Source of the DNA: Curtobacterium citreum
GTDB lineage: Bacteria; Actinomycetota; Actinomycetes; Actinomycetales; Microbacteriaceae
Assembly (NCBI RefSeq): GCF_006715175.1
Contig: NZ_VFMQ01000001.1
Coordinates: 930,001 to 994,000, forward strand
Length of the DNA stretch: 64,000 nt
Direction of reading: 5' to 3'
The notes under the pieces were generated by a model. The model saw nothing but the letters and a program-made list of their open reading frames with translations. It searched no databases and was not told the DNA's origin. Each line of letters begins with the position of its first letter. The stretch's first letter is position 1. Made by a program: the position numbers and the translations under genes. Shown piece after piece: positions 39,455 to 49,692 of the stretch.

Positions 39455-40894
39455 TCAGAGCTTGAACGTCGCCCGCGGGATGTCCGACACGATCCGGTGG
39501 GCGGTGCGCACCGCGTCCTCCTCGCTGAGCTGGTGCGACACGACGAGCGAGGCCAGGTACGCCGCGTCCGCCCGCCGCGCCATGTCGTGCCGCGCCGGGA
39601 TCGAGCAGTAGGCCCGGGTGTCGTCGATGAACCCGGACGTCTTCGTGAACGACGCCGAGTCGGTGACCGCGGCGCGGTACCGGCCGATCGCCGCCGGGGT
39701 GTCGATGAACCACCACGGCGCTCCGGCGTAGACGGCCGGGTAGAAGCCGGCGAGCGGCCCGATCTCGCGCGAGAACACCGTCTCGTCGACCGTGAAGAGC
39801 ACGAGGTGGAACCCGGGGGCGGTGCCGAAGGCCTCGAGGAGCGGCCGGAGCGGCTCGGTGAAGGACCCGACCGCGGGCAGGTCGTGCCCGGTGTCCGGCC
39901 CGAAGCGCTCGAGCGTCGGCCGGTGGTGGTTTCGGTGCACGCCGGGGTGCAGCTGCATGACCAGCCCGTCCTCGACGCTCATCTCCGCCCAGCGGTAGAG
40001 CATGTCGTGCCGGTAGGCGACGGCGTCCGCCTCGGTCAGGGACGCCGGGCCGCGCAGCGCCGTGGTGTGGATGCGCTCCCGTGCCGCCGTGGAGAGCGGG
40101 GTCGAACCCGCGTCGAGCACGCCGGTGTCCGTCGCGGTCGCGCCGTGCTCGATGAAGTACCGCCGTCGCGCGCGCAGCGCGGCGAGCAGGCCCGCGTGGG
40201 TGCCCGTGTCGATGCCCGCGGCCTGACCGATGGACGTGACCACGTGCCTCCAGTCCGGTCGGGACGGGTCGAAGACCGCGTCCGCGCGGAAGGTGGGCAG
40301 CACCCGTCCACGGAAGGACGGGTCGGCGGCGAGCCGCGCGTGCGCGGCGAGGTCCGCGGTCGGGTCGTCGGTGGTGGCGAGGACCTCGATGCGGAAGGTG
40401 TCGAAGAGCGCCCGCGGACGGAACGCGGGCGTGGTCAGCAGCTCCGCCAGGTGGTCGTACTGCGCGTCGGCGTTCTCGGCCGACGGCTGCTCCGTCAGAC
40501 CGAAGACGTCGTGCAGCTCCGTCTCGAACCAGTACCGGACGGGCGTGCCGGCGAAGTCGTCCCAGTGCGCGGCCAGCCGGTGCCAGATCTGTCGACCGTC
40601 GGGGACGGACCCGTCGCCGGAGCGGTCCGGTCGTCCCAGTTCGTCGAGGCCGACGCCGTTGGCGTGGAGCAGCCGCAGCACGTAGTGGTCGGGCGTGACG
40701 AGCAGCGACGCGGGGTCGGCGAACGGCTGGTCGTCCGCGATCAGGGCCGCGTCGACGTGCCCGTGGGGGGAGATGATCGGCGCGTCCGCGACGGCCTGGT
40801 ACACGGTCCGGGCGACGGTCCGCGCGGCGGGGTCGGCGGCGAACAGCCGGTCGGGGTGCGGGGCGAGCGGGGTGGCGGTGCTGGTCCGGGTCAT
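39455..40894 (-). CDS. uxaC: Glucuronate isomerase (uronate isomerase)
   Basis: A 479-residue UxaC of the amidohydrolase-like fold converting D-glucuronate to D-fructuronate (or galacturonate to tagaturonate). Visible motifs: ISPHGHVDAALIADD with the metal-binding HxH-type site, YWFETELHDVFGL, MQLHPGVHRNHH and the C-terminal AYCSIPARHDMARR. Length matches the family (about 470). AAGGAG overlaps the end of the upstream LacI gene 11 bases away, so both are one transcript. With the divergent operon (fructuronate reductase, mannonate dehydratase) it forms a glucuronate pathway. Confidence 0.95.
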   Translation of the reverse strand: MTRTSTATPLAPHPDRLFAADPAARTVARTVYQAVADAPIISPHGHVDAALIADDQPFADPASLLVTPDHYVLRLLHANGVGLDELGRPDRSGDGSVPDGRQIWHRLAAHWDDFAGTPVRYWFETELHDVFGLTEQPSAENADAQYDHLAELLTTPAFRPRALFDTFRIEVLATTDDPTADLAAHARLAADPSFRGRVLPTFRADAVFDPSRPDWRHVVTSIGQAAGIDTGTHAGLLAALRARRRYFIEHGATATDTGVLDAGSTPLSTAARERIHTTALRGPASLTEADAVAYRHDMLYRWAEMSVEDGLVMQLHPGVHRNHHRPTLERFGPDTGHDLPAVGSFTEPLRPLLEAFGTAPGFHLVLFTVDETVFSREIGPLAGFYPAVYAGAPWWFIDTPAAIGRYRAAVTDSASFTKTSGFIDDTRAYCSIPARHDMARRADAAYLASLVVSHQLSEEDAVRTAHRIVSDIPRATFKL

Positions 40895-40905
40895 CGTCGA
40901 CTCCT

Positions 40906-41967
40906 TCAGGACGGACGGCGGGCGGTGGCCGGTGCGGGGCCGGTGGACTCCCGCACGGTCAGGTGGGTGGGCAGGGCGACGGCGCTCGCCGGGTGGTCGC
41001 CGACCGGGTCGCCGAGCGGATCGTCGGACGGGGACGCGCCGAGCCGACCGAGCAGCATCCGGATGGCGACCTGTCCGGCACGCTCGATCGGCGACGTCAT
41101 CGTGGTGAGCGGTGGGTTGCAGAAGTCGGCACCGAAGATGTCGTCGCACCCGACGACGGACATGTCGTCCGGGACGCGGACGCCGCGCTCCCGCAGTCGG
41201 GTGAGCATGCCGATGGCGATGAGGTCGTTGAACGCGATGCAGGCCGTCGCGTCCGCGTGGACGGCGGCGTCGGCAGCGGCGGCACCGGAGTCGACGAACG
41301 GCGCGTGCGGGCCGATCCGTGCGACCCGGACACCCAGGCGCTTCCCCACGCGGACGAGCGCCCGCCAGCGGCGTTCGTTCGACCACGAGCTGTCCGGACC
41401 GGCGACGTACAGCACGTCCCGGTGACCGAGCGACACGAGGTGCTGCACGGCCTGCTCGACCCCGCCGGGGGTGTCGATGAGCACCGAGGGGACCCCCGCC
41501 GGTCGGCGGTTCACGACGACGAGCGGCGTCCGCTCCGCGAACCGGGCGATCTGCGCGTCGGACAGGCGGGACGCGGTGAGCACCGCGCCGTCGGCCTTCG
41601 TCGCGATCGCGCTCAGGGCCGCGAGCTCCGCCTCGGCCGACTCCTCGGTGTCGACGAGCAGCTGCGTCCACCCGGCGGCGGCGAGCTGGTGCTGCGTGCC
41701 ACGGATGACGTCGAAGTAGAAGGGGTTCGTGATGTCCGAGACGAGCACGGCGACGGCCCGGGTGCGACCGGACGTCAGGGCCCGTGCCTGCTGGTTCGGG
41801 ACGTAGCCGAGCTCCCGCGCCGCGTCCTGGATCCGCTGCTGCGTGGCGCGGTTCACCCGGTCGGGCAGGGACAGCGCACGGGACACCGTCGACGGGGCCA
41901 CACCGGTCGCGTCGGCGATGTCCCGGATCGTCACCCGCCGAGCGGTGTCGGTGTCTGCGCTGCTCAC
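40906..41967 (-). CDS. LacI-family repressor of the glucuronate genes
   Basis: A 353-residue LacI/GalR repressor. The HTH VTIRDIADATGVAPSTVSRA begins at residue 11, and the hinge NQQARALTSGRTRAV follows. The effector domain ends SVVGCDDIFGADFCNPPLTT. GTG 41967 is preferred over a longer TTG start because TAGCGT ends seven bases upstream and the HTH sits normally. It lies upstream of uxaC in one transcript and faces the ABC/uronate operon across an array of palindromic sites, so it very likely represses both. Confidence 0.92.
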   Translation of the reverse strand: MSSADTDTARRVTIRDIADATGVAPSTVSRALSLPDRVNRATQQRIQDAARELGYVPNQQARALTSGRTRAVAVLVSDITNPFYFDVIRGTQHQLAAAGWTQLLVDTEESAEAELAALSAIATKADGAVLTASRLSDAQIARFAERTPLVVVNRRPAGVPSVLIDTPGGVEQAVQHLVSLGHRDVLYVAGPDSSWSNERRWRALVRVGKRLGVRVARIGPHAPFVDSGAAAADAAVHADATACIAFNDLIAIGMLTRLRERGVRVPDDMSVVGCDDIFGADFCNPPLTTMTSPIERAGQVAIRMLLGRLGASPSDDPLGDPVGDHPASAVALPTHLTVRESTGPAPATARRPS

Positions 41968-41974
41968 GGTGGTG

Positions 41975-41980
41975 ACGCTA
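41975..41980 (-). promoter_or_regulatory. -10 box TAGCGT of lacI-uxaC
   Basis: TAGCGT on the minus strand ends seven bases before GTG 41967. TTGCCA lies 18 bp upstream of it (41999-42004 on the opposite strand reads TGGCAA), inside the operator. Confidence 0.5.
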
Positions 41981-41987
41981 AGCCGCC

Positions 41988-42025
41988 GTGGCAACAAGTG
42001 GCAACCGGTTGCCGCATGTTGCCAC
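41988..42025. promoter_or_regulatory. Nested LacI operators between lacI-uxaC and the uronate operon
   Basis: A perfect 14-bp palindrome GGCAACCGGTTGCC (42000-42013) with the CG centre of LacI operators is framed by GTGGCAAC (41988-41995) and its complement GTTGCCAC (42018-42025). This could seat one central dimer or two shifted dimers. It overlaps the -35 region of lacI-uxaC and lies 87 bp before the binding-protein start. Confidence 0.8.
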
Positions 42026-42111
42026 GGAGCGGGACAGTGGGGCGCACAGCCGGCAGCGCCGCCGGTCGGCCGGGCTCAGCCCGGTGGAGGCTTCGAGGAG
42101 GAAACCCCCGC

Positions 42112-43464
42112 ATGAGCACAGGAAGACGCAGGACCCGCGCCCTCGTCGGTGCCGCCGTCGTCGCAGTCGCCGCCCTCACGCTCCAGGGCTGCGCGATCGT
42201 GAACGGCAGCGGCGACGACCCGAACACCCTCCGCGTGATGATGGGCGCGGACACCACCTACCCCAAGGAGCGCAAGCAGTGGCAGCAGGAGACCGCTGCC
42301 GAGTTCGAGCGCACCACGGGCGCCCGGATCCAGTGGGAGACGTACTCCTCCGCGCAGGAGGAGCTGACCGCCATCCAGACGAGCGTCATCTCCGGACAGG
42401 GCCCCGACGTCTACGCGATCGGCACGACGTTCACCCCCACCGCGTACGCCACCGGCGCCTTCGTCGAGATGGGCAGCAAGGAGTGGCGGGCGGTCGGCGG
42501 CAAGGACCAGTTCGACGCCGCCTCGCTCGGCATCTCCGGGCCGAGCGCGTCGAAGCAGATCGGCATCCCGTTCGCCAGCCGGCCGTTCGTGATGGCGGTC
42601 AACAAGGACCTGCTCGCCCAGGCGGGCATCACCGACCTGCCGACCACCTGGGACGAGCTCACCGCGGACGCGAAGGCGACCACCCGTGACGGCCACTTCG
42701 GCATGGCGATCGCCTACGCCGACGGGTTCGACCCGTGGAAGTTCGTCTGGGGCATGGCGCAGAACGCCGGCAACACGATCGTCGACGGCTCGAAGGCGGA
42801 GATCTCCGCGGACGCCGTCGAGAACGCCTACCGCACCTACTTCGACTGGGTGACGAAGGACGGCGTCGTCGACCAGGCCGCGATCGGCTGGAACAACGCC
42901 CAGGCCCTCGCCCAGTTCGCGGACGGCAAGGCCGCGTTCTTCCCGATGACGACCACGACGTCGCTGAACACCCTCAAGGGCTCGGCGGTCGACGGCAAGT
43001 ACGAGTACGCGCTCCTGCCGACGGTGCCCCCTGGTGCGACCGAGCGTCCGGCCGACGGGATCGAGGCGGCGAGCATCCTGTCCGGCGACAACCTCGTCGT
43101 CGCCGACTACGGCAAGAAGCAGGACCTGTCCTTCGACTTCGTCAAGCAGGTCTCGTCACCGGCGGCCCAGGAGCGCTACTTCGAGCTGTTCGGGCAGCTG
43201 CCGACCAACACGCAGGCCGCGCAGACCATCGCGCAGGAGAACCCCGACCTCGCTCCGATCGTCCAGGCCGGCAAGCTCTCGAAGCCCACCGCCTTCACCG
43301 GCGCGTGGTCCGACATCCAGCTCTCGCTCGTCGACGTCGTCGTGCAGTCCATCCCGTCGCTGAAGAGCGGCGAGGTGACCGACGACCAGCTCCGGAAGCG
43401 GCTCGACGCCGCACAACGGGACGCCCAGGCAACCCTGGACCGGCAGAAGAACGGAGGCCTGTGA
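42112..43464 (+). CDS. ABC importer solute-binding lipoprotein (uronate/uronide operon)
   Basis: A 450-residue family-1 binding lipoprotein. The signal peptide is basic (GRRRTR) and hydrophobic, ending in lipobox TLQGC with Cys27. The mature part has SGQGPDVYAIGTTF, FASRPFVMAVNKDLL and FDPWKFVWGMAQNAG. ATG 42112 follows GAGGAGGA. It starts a long operon with two permeases, two TIM-barrel proteins, a Gfo/Idh enzyme, a fructuronate-reductase-like enzyme and mannonate dehydratase. It probably binds a glucuronate-containing oligosaccharide or glucuronide; free glucuronate is also possible. Confidence 0.9.
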   Translation: MSTGRRRTRALVGAAVVAVAALTLQGCAIVNGSGDDPNTLRVMMGADTTYPKERKQWQQETAAEFERTTGARIQWETYSSAQEELTAIQTSVISGQGPDVYAIGTTFTPTAYATGAFVEMGSKEWRAVGGKDQFDAASLGISGPSASKQIGIPFASRPFVMAVNKDLLAQAGITDLPTTWDELTADAKATTRDGHFGMAIAYADGFDPWKFVWGMAQNAGNTIVDGSKAEISADAVENAYRTYFDWVTKDGVVDQAAIGWNNAQALAQFADGKAAFFPMTTTTSLNTLKGSAVDGKYEYALLPTVPPGATERPADGIEAASILSGDNLVVADYGKKQDLSFDFVKQVSSPAAQERYFELFGQLPTNTQAAQTIAQENPDLAPIVQAGKLSKPTAFTGAWSDIQLSLVDVVVQSIPSLKSGEVTDDQLRKRLDAAQRDAQATLDRQKNGGL

Positions 43465-44450
43465 TGACGCAGGTCCGGCCACACGGCAAGACACCCCTCT
43501 ACAAGCGCGAGCGCCCCCTGTGGATGCTCCTGCCCGGCGGTGTCCTCATGCTCGTCGTCATCGTCGTGCCGCTCCTGGTGGGCGTGTACATCGCGATGCT
43601 CGACCTCGACCAGTACACCCTCCGCGAGTGGTTCAGCGCCCCGTTCGTCGGCCTCGCCAACTTCGCCGAGGCGTTCACGGACTCGCCGCTCCTGCACTCG
43701 GTCTGGATCTCGGTGTCGCTGTCCGTGCTCGTCACGGCCGTCACCGTCCCGATCGGCGTCGCCGCGGCGATCTCCACGCAGAACCGGTTCCCCGGACGCG
43801 GACTCGTCCGCTCGGTCTACCTCATCCCGTACGTGCTCCCGGCCTTCGTCGTCGGCACGTTCTTCCGCACGATGCTCCAACCGCAGGGCGTCGTGAACAC
43901 GGTGCTCGGCACGGACGTGCTGTGGCTGAACGGCTCGGCGTCCTACTGGGCCCTGGCCGGCGTGATGATCTGGACGAGCTGGCCCTTCGTCTACCTGCTC
44001 TCGCTCGCGGGGCTGCAGGCGGTCGACAACGAGGTGCACGAGGCCGCGGCACTCGACGGCGTCACGTGGTGGGCGAAGCTGCGGTACATCGTCTTCCCGT
44101 ACCTCCGCGGACCGCTCAGCCTCGCGGTGATCATCTCGATCCTCCACAACATCAACAACTTCACGCTGCCGTTCGTGCTGTTCGGCATCCCGCTGCCCTC
44201 GAGCGTCGAGGTCATGCCCGTCCTGACGTACATCGCGAGCTTCCAGTCGTTCCGCTTCGGGCTCTCCGCGGCGATGGCGATCTGCTCGCTCGTGATCGTC
44301 GCCATCCCGCTGTTCGTGTACCTGCGGGCCGTCAAGCTCGACACCGGTGACGACGCCGGCCCCAGCCGCAAGCAGCGCCGCAGCGACCGGCTGACCCTCG
44401 CAGCAGCGACCCCGGCCGCCGCCGCCGACCTCGACGGAGCCCGCGCATGA
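43464..44450 (+). CDS. ABC importer permease 1 (uronate/uronide operon)
   Basis: A 328-residue MalF-type permease with six predicted membrane segments and EAA loop EAAALDGVTWWAKLRYIVFP. ATG 43464 shares one base with the upstream stop; a GTG three bases earlier is an in-frame alternative, with GGAGG just upstream. A basic, Ala-rich C-terminal tail of about 35 residues follows the last segment. It pairs with the next permease. Confidence 0.92.
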   Translation: MTQVRPHGKTPLYKRERPLWMLLPGGVLMLVVIVVPLLVGVYIAMLDLDQYTLREWFSAPFVGLANFAEAFTDSPLLHSVWISVSLSVLVTAVTVPIGVAAAISTQNRFPGRGLVRSVYLIPYVLPAFVVGTFFRTMLQPQGVVNTVLGTDVLWLNGSASYWALAGVMIWTSWPFVYLLSLAGLQAVDNEVHEAAALDGVTWWAKLRYIVFPYLRGPLSLAVIISILHNINNFTLPFVLFGIPLPSSVEVMPVLTYIASFQSFRFGLSAAMAICSLVIVAIPLFVYLRAVKLDTGDDAGPSRKQRRSDRLTLAAATPAAAADLDGARA

Positions 44451-45397
44451 GCGCCTTCAGCACCACCCGCACCCGGCCCACCGCGACGCTCACCGAGAGC
44501 ATCACCACCGGGGGCGCCCGGAAGCGCACCAAGCGCCCGTACGACACCGACGTCACCCGGCTCCTGCCCCGGTGGCTCCTGGTCGTCGTGATCGCCGTCA
44601 TCATCGCGTTCATCGCCGCGCCGGTGCTCTACATCCTGTTCGGCTCGGTCAACTCGGACGTCGCGGTCGCCCGCGGCGAGTACTTCCCGTCCGAGTTCAC
44701 GCTGGCGAACTACGTCGAGATCTGGAACACCGTCGCCCTCGGCCAGGGGCTGGTGAACTCGCTCCTGACCGCCGGGGCCGTGGCCGTCGCGAGCGCCGCG
44801 CTCGCCGTGTCGACCGCCTACGTCCTGGTCCGGTTCCGGTTCCTCGGCCGGCTCACGATCCTGCGCGGGCTCCTCGCCCTGCAGTCCATCCCCGGGACCC
44901 TCCTGCTCCTGCCGGTGTTCGTCGTCTTCGCGAACATCGCGAGCGCGACCGGTGTGCAGGTCATCGGCACCCGCTGGGGCCTCTTCGTCACCTACCTGAC
45001 GTTCGCGCTGCCGTTCTCGACGTGGGTCATGGTGACCTACCTCCGCGGTCTGCCGAAGGAACTCGAAGAGGCGGCGCGCATCGACGGCGCCTCGAGCGGA
45101 CGCATCCTGCGGAGCGTCGTCCTGCCGCTGTCGTGGCCCGGGATCGTCGTGTCGGCGATCTTCGCCTTCCTGCTCGGCTGGAACGACGTGCTGTTCAGCA
45201 CGATCATGACGACCCCGAACACCCGCACCGTCGCGGTCGTCCTGCAGGTGCTCGGCACCACGCAGGAGGGCGGCGCCGTCCCGATCTACGGCCAGATGAT
45301 GGCCGCCTCGATCGTGTGCGCCGTGCCGGTCGTCGCGCTCTACCTGATCTTCCAGCGCTACCTGGTCGGCGGCCTGACGGCCGGCTCCGTCAAGTAG
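44447..45397 (+). CDS. ABC importer permease 2 (uronate/uronide operon)
   Basis: A 316-residue MalG-type permease. A hydrophilic Thr/Arg-rich tail of about 40 residues precedes six predicted membrane segments. The EAA loop is EEAARIDGASSGRILRSVVL. ATG 44447 overlaps the upstream stop by four bases. A family-A palindrome follows within 20 bases of its stop, before the catabolic genes, so expression of transport and catabolic genes may be set at different levels. Confidence 0.92.
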   Translation: MSAFSTTRTRPTATLTESITTGGARKRTKRPYDTDVTRLLPRWLLVVVIAVIIAFIAAPVLYILFGSVNSDVAVARGEYFPSEFTLANYVEIWNTVALGQGLVNSLLTAGAVAVASAALAVSTAYVLVRFRFLGRLTILRGLLALQSIPGTLLLLPVFVVFANIASATGVQVIGTRWGLFVTYLTFALPFSTWVMVTYLRGLPKELEEAARIDGASSGRILRSVVLPLSWPGIVVSAIFAFLLGWNDVLFSTIMTTPNTRTVAVVLQVLGTTQEGGAVPIYGQMMAASIVCAVPVVALYLIFQRYLVGGLTAGSVK

Positions 45398-45415
45398 CGA
45401 ACGCAACCAGACGAC

Positions 45416-45457
45416 GGACAGGAGGCGCGGTGCCAGCCCGCCCCGCGCCTCCCGTCC
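45416..45457. repeat. Palindrome family A, copy 6, inside the uronate operon
   Basis: Arms 45416-45430 (GGACAGGAGGCGCGG) and 45443-45457, one mismatch. Unlike the other copies it separates genes of the same direction and presumed same operon, so it may act as an attenuator or mRNA-processing stem. Confidence 0.65.
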
Positions 45458-45477
45458 GGTCTCACGAAGGGAACGCA

Positions 45478-46313
45478 ATGACCGACCAACCAACGTGGGA
45501 GCTCTCCGGCTTCGGCGACGAGATCGACGCCGACCCCACGATCCAGGTCGCCGTGCTGCAGGCGCTCGGCGCCTCCGCGATCGAGGTGCGGAGCGCCTGG
45601 GGGGTGAACGTCGTCGACCTCGACGAGGACCAGCTCGCCGGCCTGCACCGCCTGTTCCACGAGCGCGGTCAGACCGTCTCCGCCATCGCCTCACCGATCG
45701 GCAAGGTCGCCGTCGACGAACCCGTCGAGCACGAGGTGGGCCGGCTCGGCCGGGCGATCGCCGCCGCGCACGCCCTCGGCACGACGAACGTCCGGATCTT
45801 CTCGTTCTACTTCCCGGACCGTGCACCGGAGGACGTCCGCGACGACGTCCTCGTCCGGATGCGGGCGCTCGCCGACCTCGCCGAGCGCGAGGGCGTCACG
45901 CTCCTGCACGAGAACGAGAAGGACATCTACGGCGACGTGCCCGACCGTGTGCTCGACGTCGTCGAGAGCGTCGGGTCACCCGCGCTGCGGCTCGCCTGGG
46001 ACAACGCGAACTACGTGCAGTGCGGGGTCCGCCCGTTCACCGACGGGTGGGCGCAGCTCGCCCCGTACGTCGACTACCTGCAGGTCAAGGACGCGCTCGC
46101 CGCGGACGCGTCCGTGGTCCCCGCGGGTGAGGGCGATGGCGAACTGCTCGACACCCTGACCGCACTCCGCGACGCCGGGTACGCCGGCTACGCGTCGCTC
46201 GAACCGCACCTCAGCGACTTCACCCACCTCGGCGGGTTCTCCGGCCCCGCGGCCTTCGGTCGCGCCGGTCGCGCCTTCCGCACCCTCACCGACCAGATCG
46301 GAGTCACCCTGCG

Positions 46314-46317
<4 letters not shown>
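45478..46317 (+). CDS. TIM-barrel sugar-phosphate isomerase/epimerase-like protein
   Basis: A 279-residue xylose-isomerase-like TIM-barrel protein. Barrel motifs include LSGFGDEIDADPTIQ, TNVRIFSFYFPD, LLHENEKDIYGDVP (metal Glu), LRLAWDNANYVQCG (Asp/Asn) and YLQVKDALA (Lys/Asp). GAAGGGAACG precedes ATG 45478. It leads the catabolic half of the uronate operon and overlaps the Gfo/Idh gene by four bases. It could isomerise a keto intermediate made by that dehydrogenase (inference). Confidence 0.84.
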
Positions 46318-47539
<1,222 letters not shown>

Positions 47540-47543
<4 letters not shown>

Positions 47544-48412
47544 AGTTCTCCGTGTTCACGGCGTCCACCCCGGACTGGACCCCGTCGCAGGCCGCCGAGA
47601 CCCTCGCCGAGCAGGGCTGGGACGGCATCGAGTGGCGCATCGTCGACGACCGCACCGAGGACGGCTCGTCCGGCTTCTGGGCCGGCAACCGGTCGACCTG
47701 GCAGTACAGCGGCATCACCGAGCAGGTCGGCGAGATCGCCCGGACCACCGACGCCGCCGGGCTCGAGTACTCGGGCATCGGCGGGTACCAGCCCGTGTCC
47801 GACCGTGCCGGCGTCGAGACGATGCTCCGGGTGACGAGCGAACTCGGAGCCCGTCAGGTCCGCGTCACGATGCCCTGGTACCGGCGCGAGCGCGAGCGCA
47901 CGCACGAGACGTACGGGCAGATGTTCGACCGCACCCGGGCCGACCTCGAGTGGACGGCCGGTCGCGCGGCGGAGCTCGGGGTGAAGGCCCTGGTCGAGCT
48001 GCACCACATGACGATCACCCCGTCGGCCTCGGCGGCCCTGCGACTCGTCGACGGCCTCGACCCCGCGCACGTCGGTGTCATCCACGACCTCGGCAACCTG
48101 GTCATCGAGGGACACGAGGACCACCTCGCGGCCTTCGAGCTCCTCGGCCCGTACCTCGCCCACGCGCACGTCAAGAACGCCCGGTGGGTCGACACCGGCG
48201 ACACCCGTGCCGACGGCAGCCGGGTCTGGCAGCACGAGTGGGCGCCGCTGCGTGACGGGCAGGCGTCCGTGTCCGAGTACCTCGATGCGCTCCGCCAGGT
48301 CGGCTACGACGGCTGGGTCACGATCGAGGACTTCTCGACCGACCTCCCGCTCGCCGAGCGCACCGCGGACAACCTCGCCTACCTCCGCTCCCTGGTCCCG
48401 GTGGCGGCATGA
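47540..48412 (+). CDS. TIM-barrel sugar-phosphate isomerase/epimerase-like protein (second)
   Basis: A 290-residue AP-endonuclease-2-family TIM-barrel protein. Motifs are MKFSVFTASTPDWTPSQ, GWDGIEWRIVDD, ALVELHHMTITPS (metal Glu), VGVIHDLGNLVIEG (Asp), AHAHVKNARW and WVTIEDFSTD (Glu). Sequence similarity to the 45478 protein is low, so they likely have distinct roles. ATG overlaps the Gfo/Idh stop, and its own stop overlaps the next ATG, indicating tight coupling. Confidence 0.85.
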
Positions 48413-49692
48413 CCGACCGTCGACCCGGCATCGTGCACCTGGGGGTGGGTGCGTTCGCCCGCGCACACCTCGCCTGGTACACGCAGCACGCCACCGGCGA
48501 ACCGTGGGGGATCACCGCCTTCACGGGACGCTCGCCCGCGGCCGCCGACGCGCTCGCCGCGCAGGACTGTCGGTACACCCTGGTCACGCGGGCAGCGGAC
48601 GGCGACGTCGCCGAGGTGGTCGACACGATCGTGGCCGCTCACCCCGGCACCGACGACACGGCCTGGAGGCGCGCGGTCGCGTCCCCGACGACGAGCATCG
48701 TCACGCTGACGGTCACCGAGGCCGGGTACCGCGCCGGTTCCGACGTCCCCGCCCGGTTGGTCGACGGGCTCGCCGCCCGGCGGGCGGCGGACGGCGGACG
48801 GATCGCCCTGGTGTCGCTCGACAACCTGACGCACAACGGCGACGTCCTCCGGGACGCCGTGCACGCCGCGACGGCGGACCCCGACCTCCGAGCCTGGATC
48901 GACGACCACGTGACCTTCCCATCGTCGATGGTCGACCGGATCACCCCGGCGACGACCGACGACGACGTGGCCGGGCTCGCCGACCTGCCGGGCGCCCTGC
49001 CCGGCGACCGTGTCCCCGTCGTCGCCGAGCCCTTCGTCGAGTGGGTGCTCGAGGACGCCTTCGACGGGATCGACCGCCCCGCGTGGGAGACCGCCGGGGT
49101 GCGCCTCGTGCCCGACGTCACCCCGTTCGAGCAGCGGAAGCTCTGGCTCCTCAACGGCTCGCACTCGCTCCTGGCGTCCCTGGGACTCCTGCTCGGGCAC
49201 GAGACCGTGGCCGAGGCGATGGCCGACCCCCGCTGCCGCGCCGCGGTCGAGCAGCTCTGGGACGAGGCCGCCGCCGAGCTCCCGCTGCCCGCCGCCGAGG
49301 TCGACGACGCCCGGGCCGCCCTCGTCGAACGCTTCGCGAACCCGCGGATCCGCCACACCCTGCGGCAGATCGTCGCCGGGAGCGCGGCGAAGCTGCCGGT
49401 CCGGGTGGTCGACGTCCTGCGCCGACGACTCGACCGCGACCCGGCCGCCGGCGTCGGACCCGGCGCCGCGACCGCCCTCGCGGCCTGGTGGCTGCACTGC
49501 ACCGAGCAACCGGAGCTGGTGGACGACCCCGGGGCGCCCGGGCCAGACTCGGACGTGCACGACGTCCTCGCCGTGGTCGCGCCCGACCTCGACACCACCC
49601 CCGTGGTCGACGCCGTCACCGCGGCGGCCGACCGCATCCGCACCGCCGCGGCACCTGCTCGCGGCACCGTCGACGAAGGAGTCCTCCGATGA
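48409..49692 (+). CDS. Mannitol dehydrogenase family protein, probable fructuronate reductase
   Basis: A 427-residue polyol-specific long-chain dehydrogenase. The N-terminal NAD fold begins IVHLGVGAFARAHLAWY, and SLDNLTHNGDVLRDAV is the family's SxDNxxxNG signature. The catalytic Lys-Asn-His set is seen in FEQRKLWLLNGSHSLLA. By context (uxaC, mannonate dehydratase) it should reduce D-fructuronate to D-mannonate, the UxuB step; the family also contains mannitol and arabinitol dehydrogenases. It overlaps both neighbours by four bases. Confidence 0.88.
   Translation: MTDRRPGIVHLGVGAFARAHLAWYTQHATGEPWGITAFTGRSPAAADALAAQDCRYTLVTRAADGDVAEVVDTIVAAHPGTDDTAWRRAVASPTTSIVTLTVTEAGYRAGSDVPARLVDGLAARRAADGGRIALVSLDNLTHNGDVLRDAVHAATADPDLRAWIDDHVTFPSSMVDRITPATTDDDVAGLADLPGALPGDRVPVVAEPFVEWVLEDAFDGIDRPAWETAGVRLVPDVTPFEQRKLWLLNGSHSLLASLGLLLGHETVAEAMADPRCRAAVEQLWDEAAAELPLPAAEVDDARAALVERFANPRIRHTLRQIVAGSAAKLPVRVVDVLRRRLDRDPAAGVGPGAATALAAWWLHCTEQPELVDDPGAPGPDSDVHDVLAVVAPDLDTTPVVDAVTAAADRIRTAAAPARGTVDEGVLR

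Noticed and set aside
41967..41997. A TTG start at 41997 for the LacI gene, ten residues longer
   Set aside because: It would place the start inside the operator and upstream of the TAGCGT box; GTG 41967 is seven bases after that box and gives a normal distance to the HTH.
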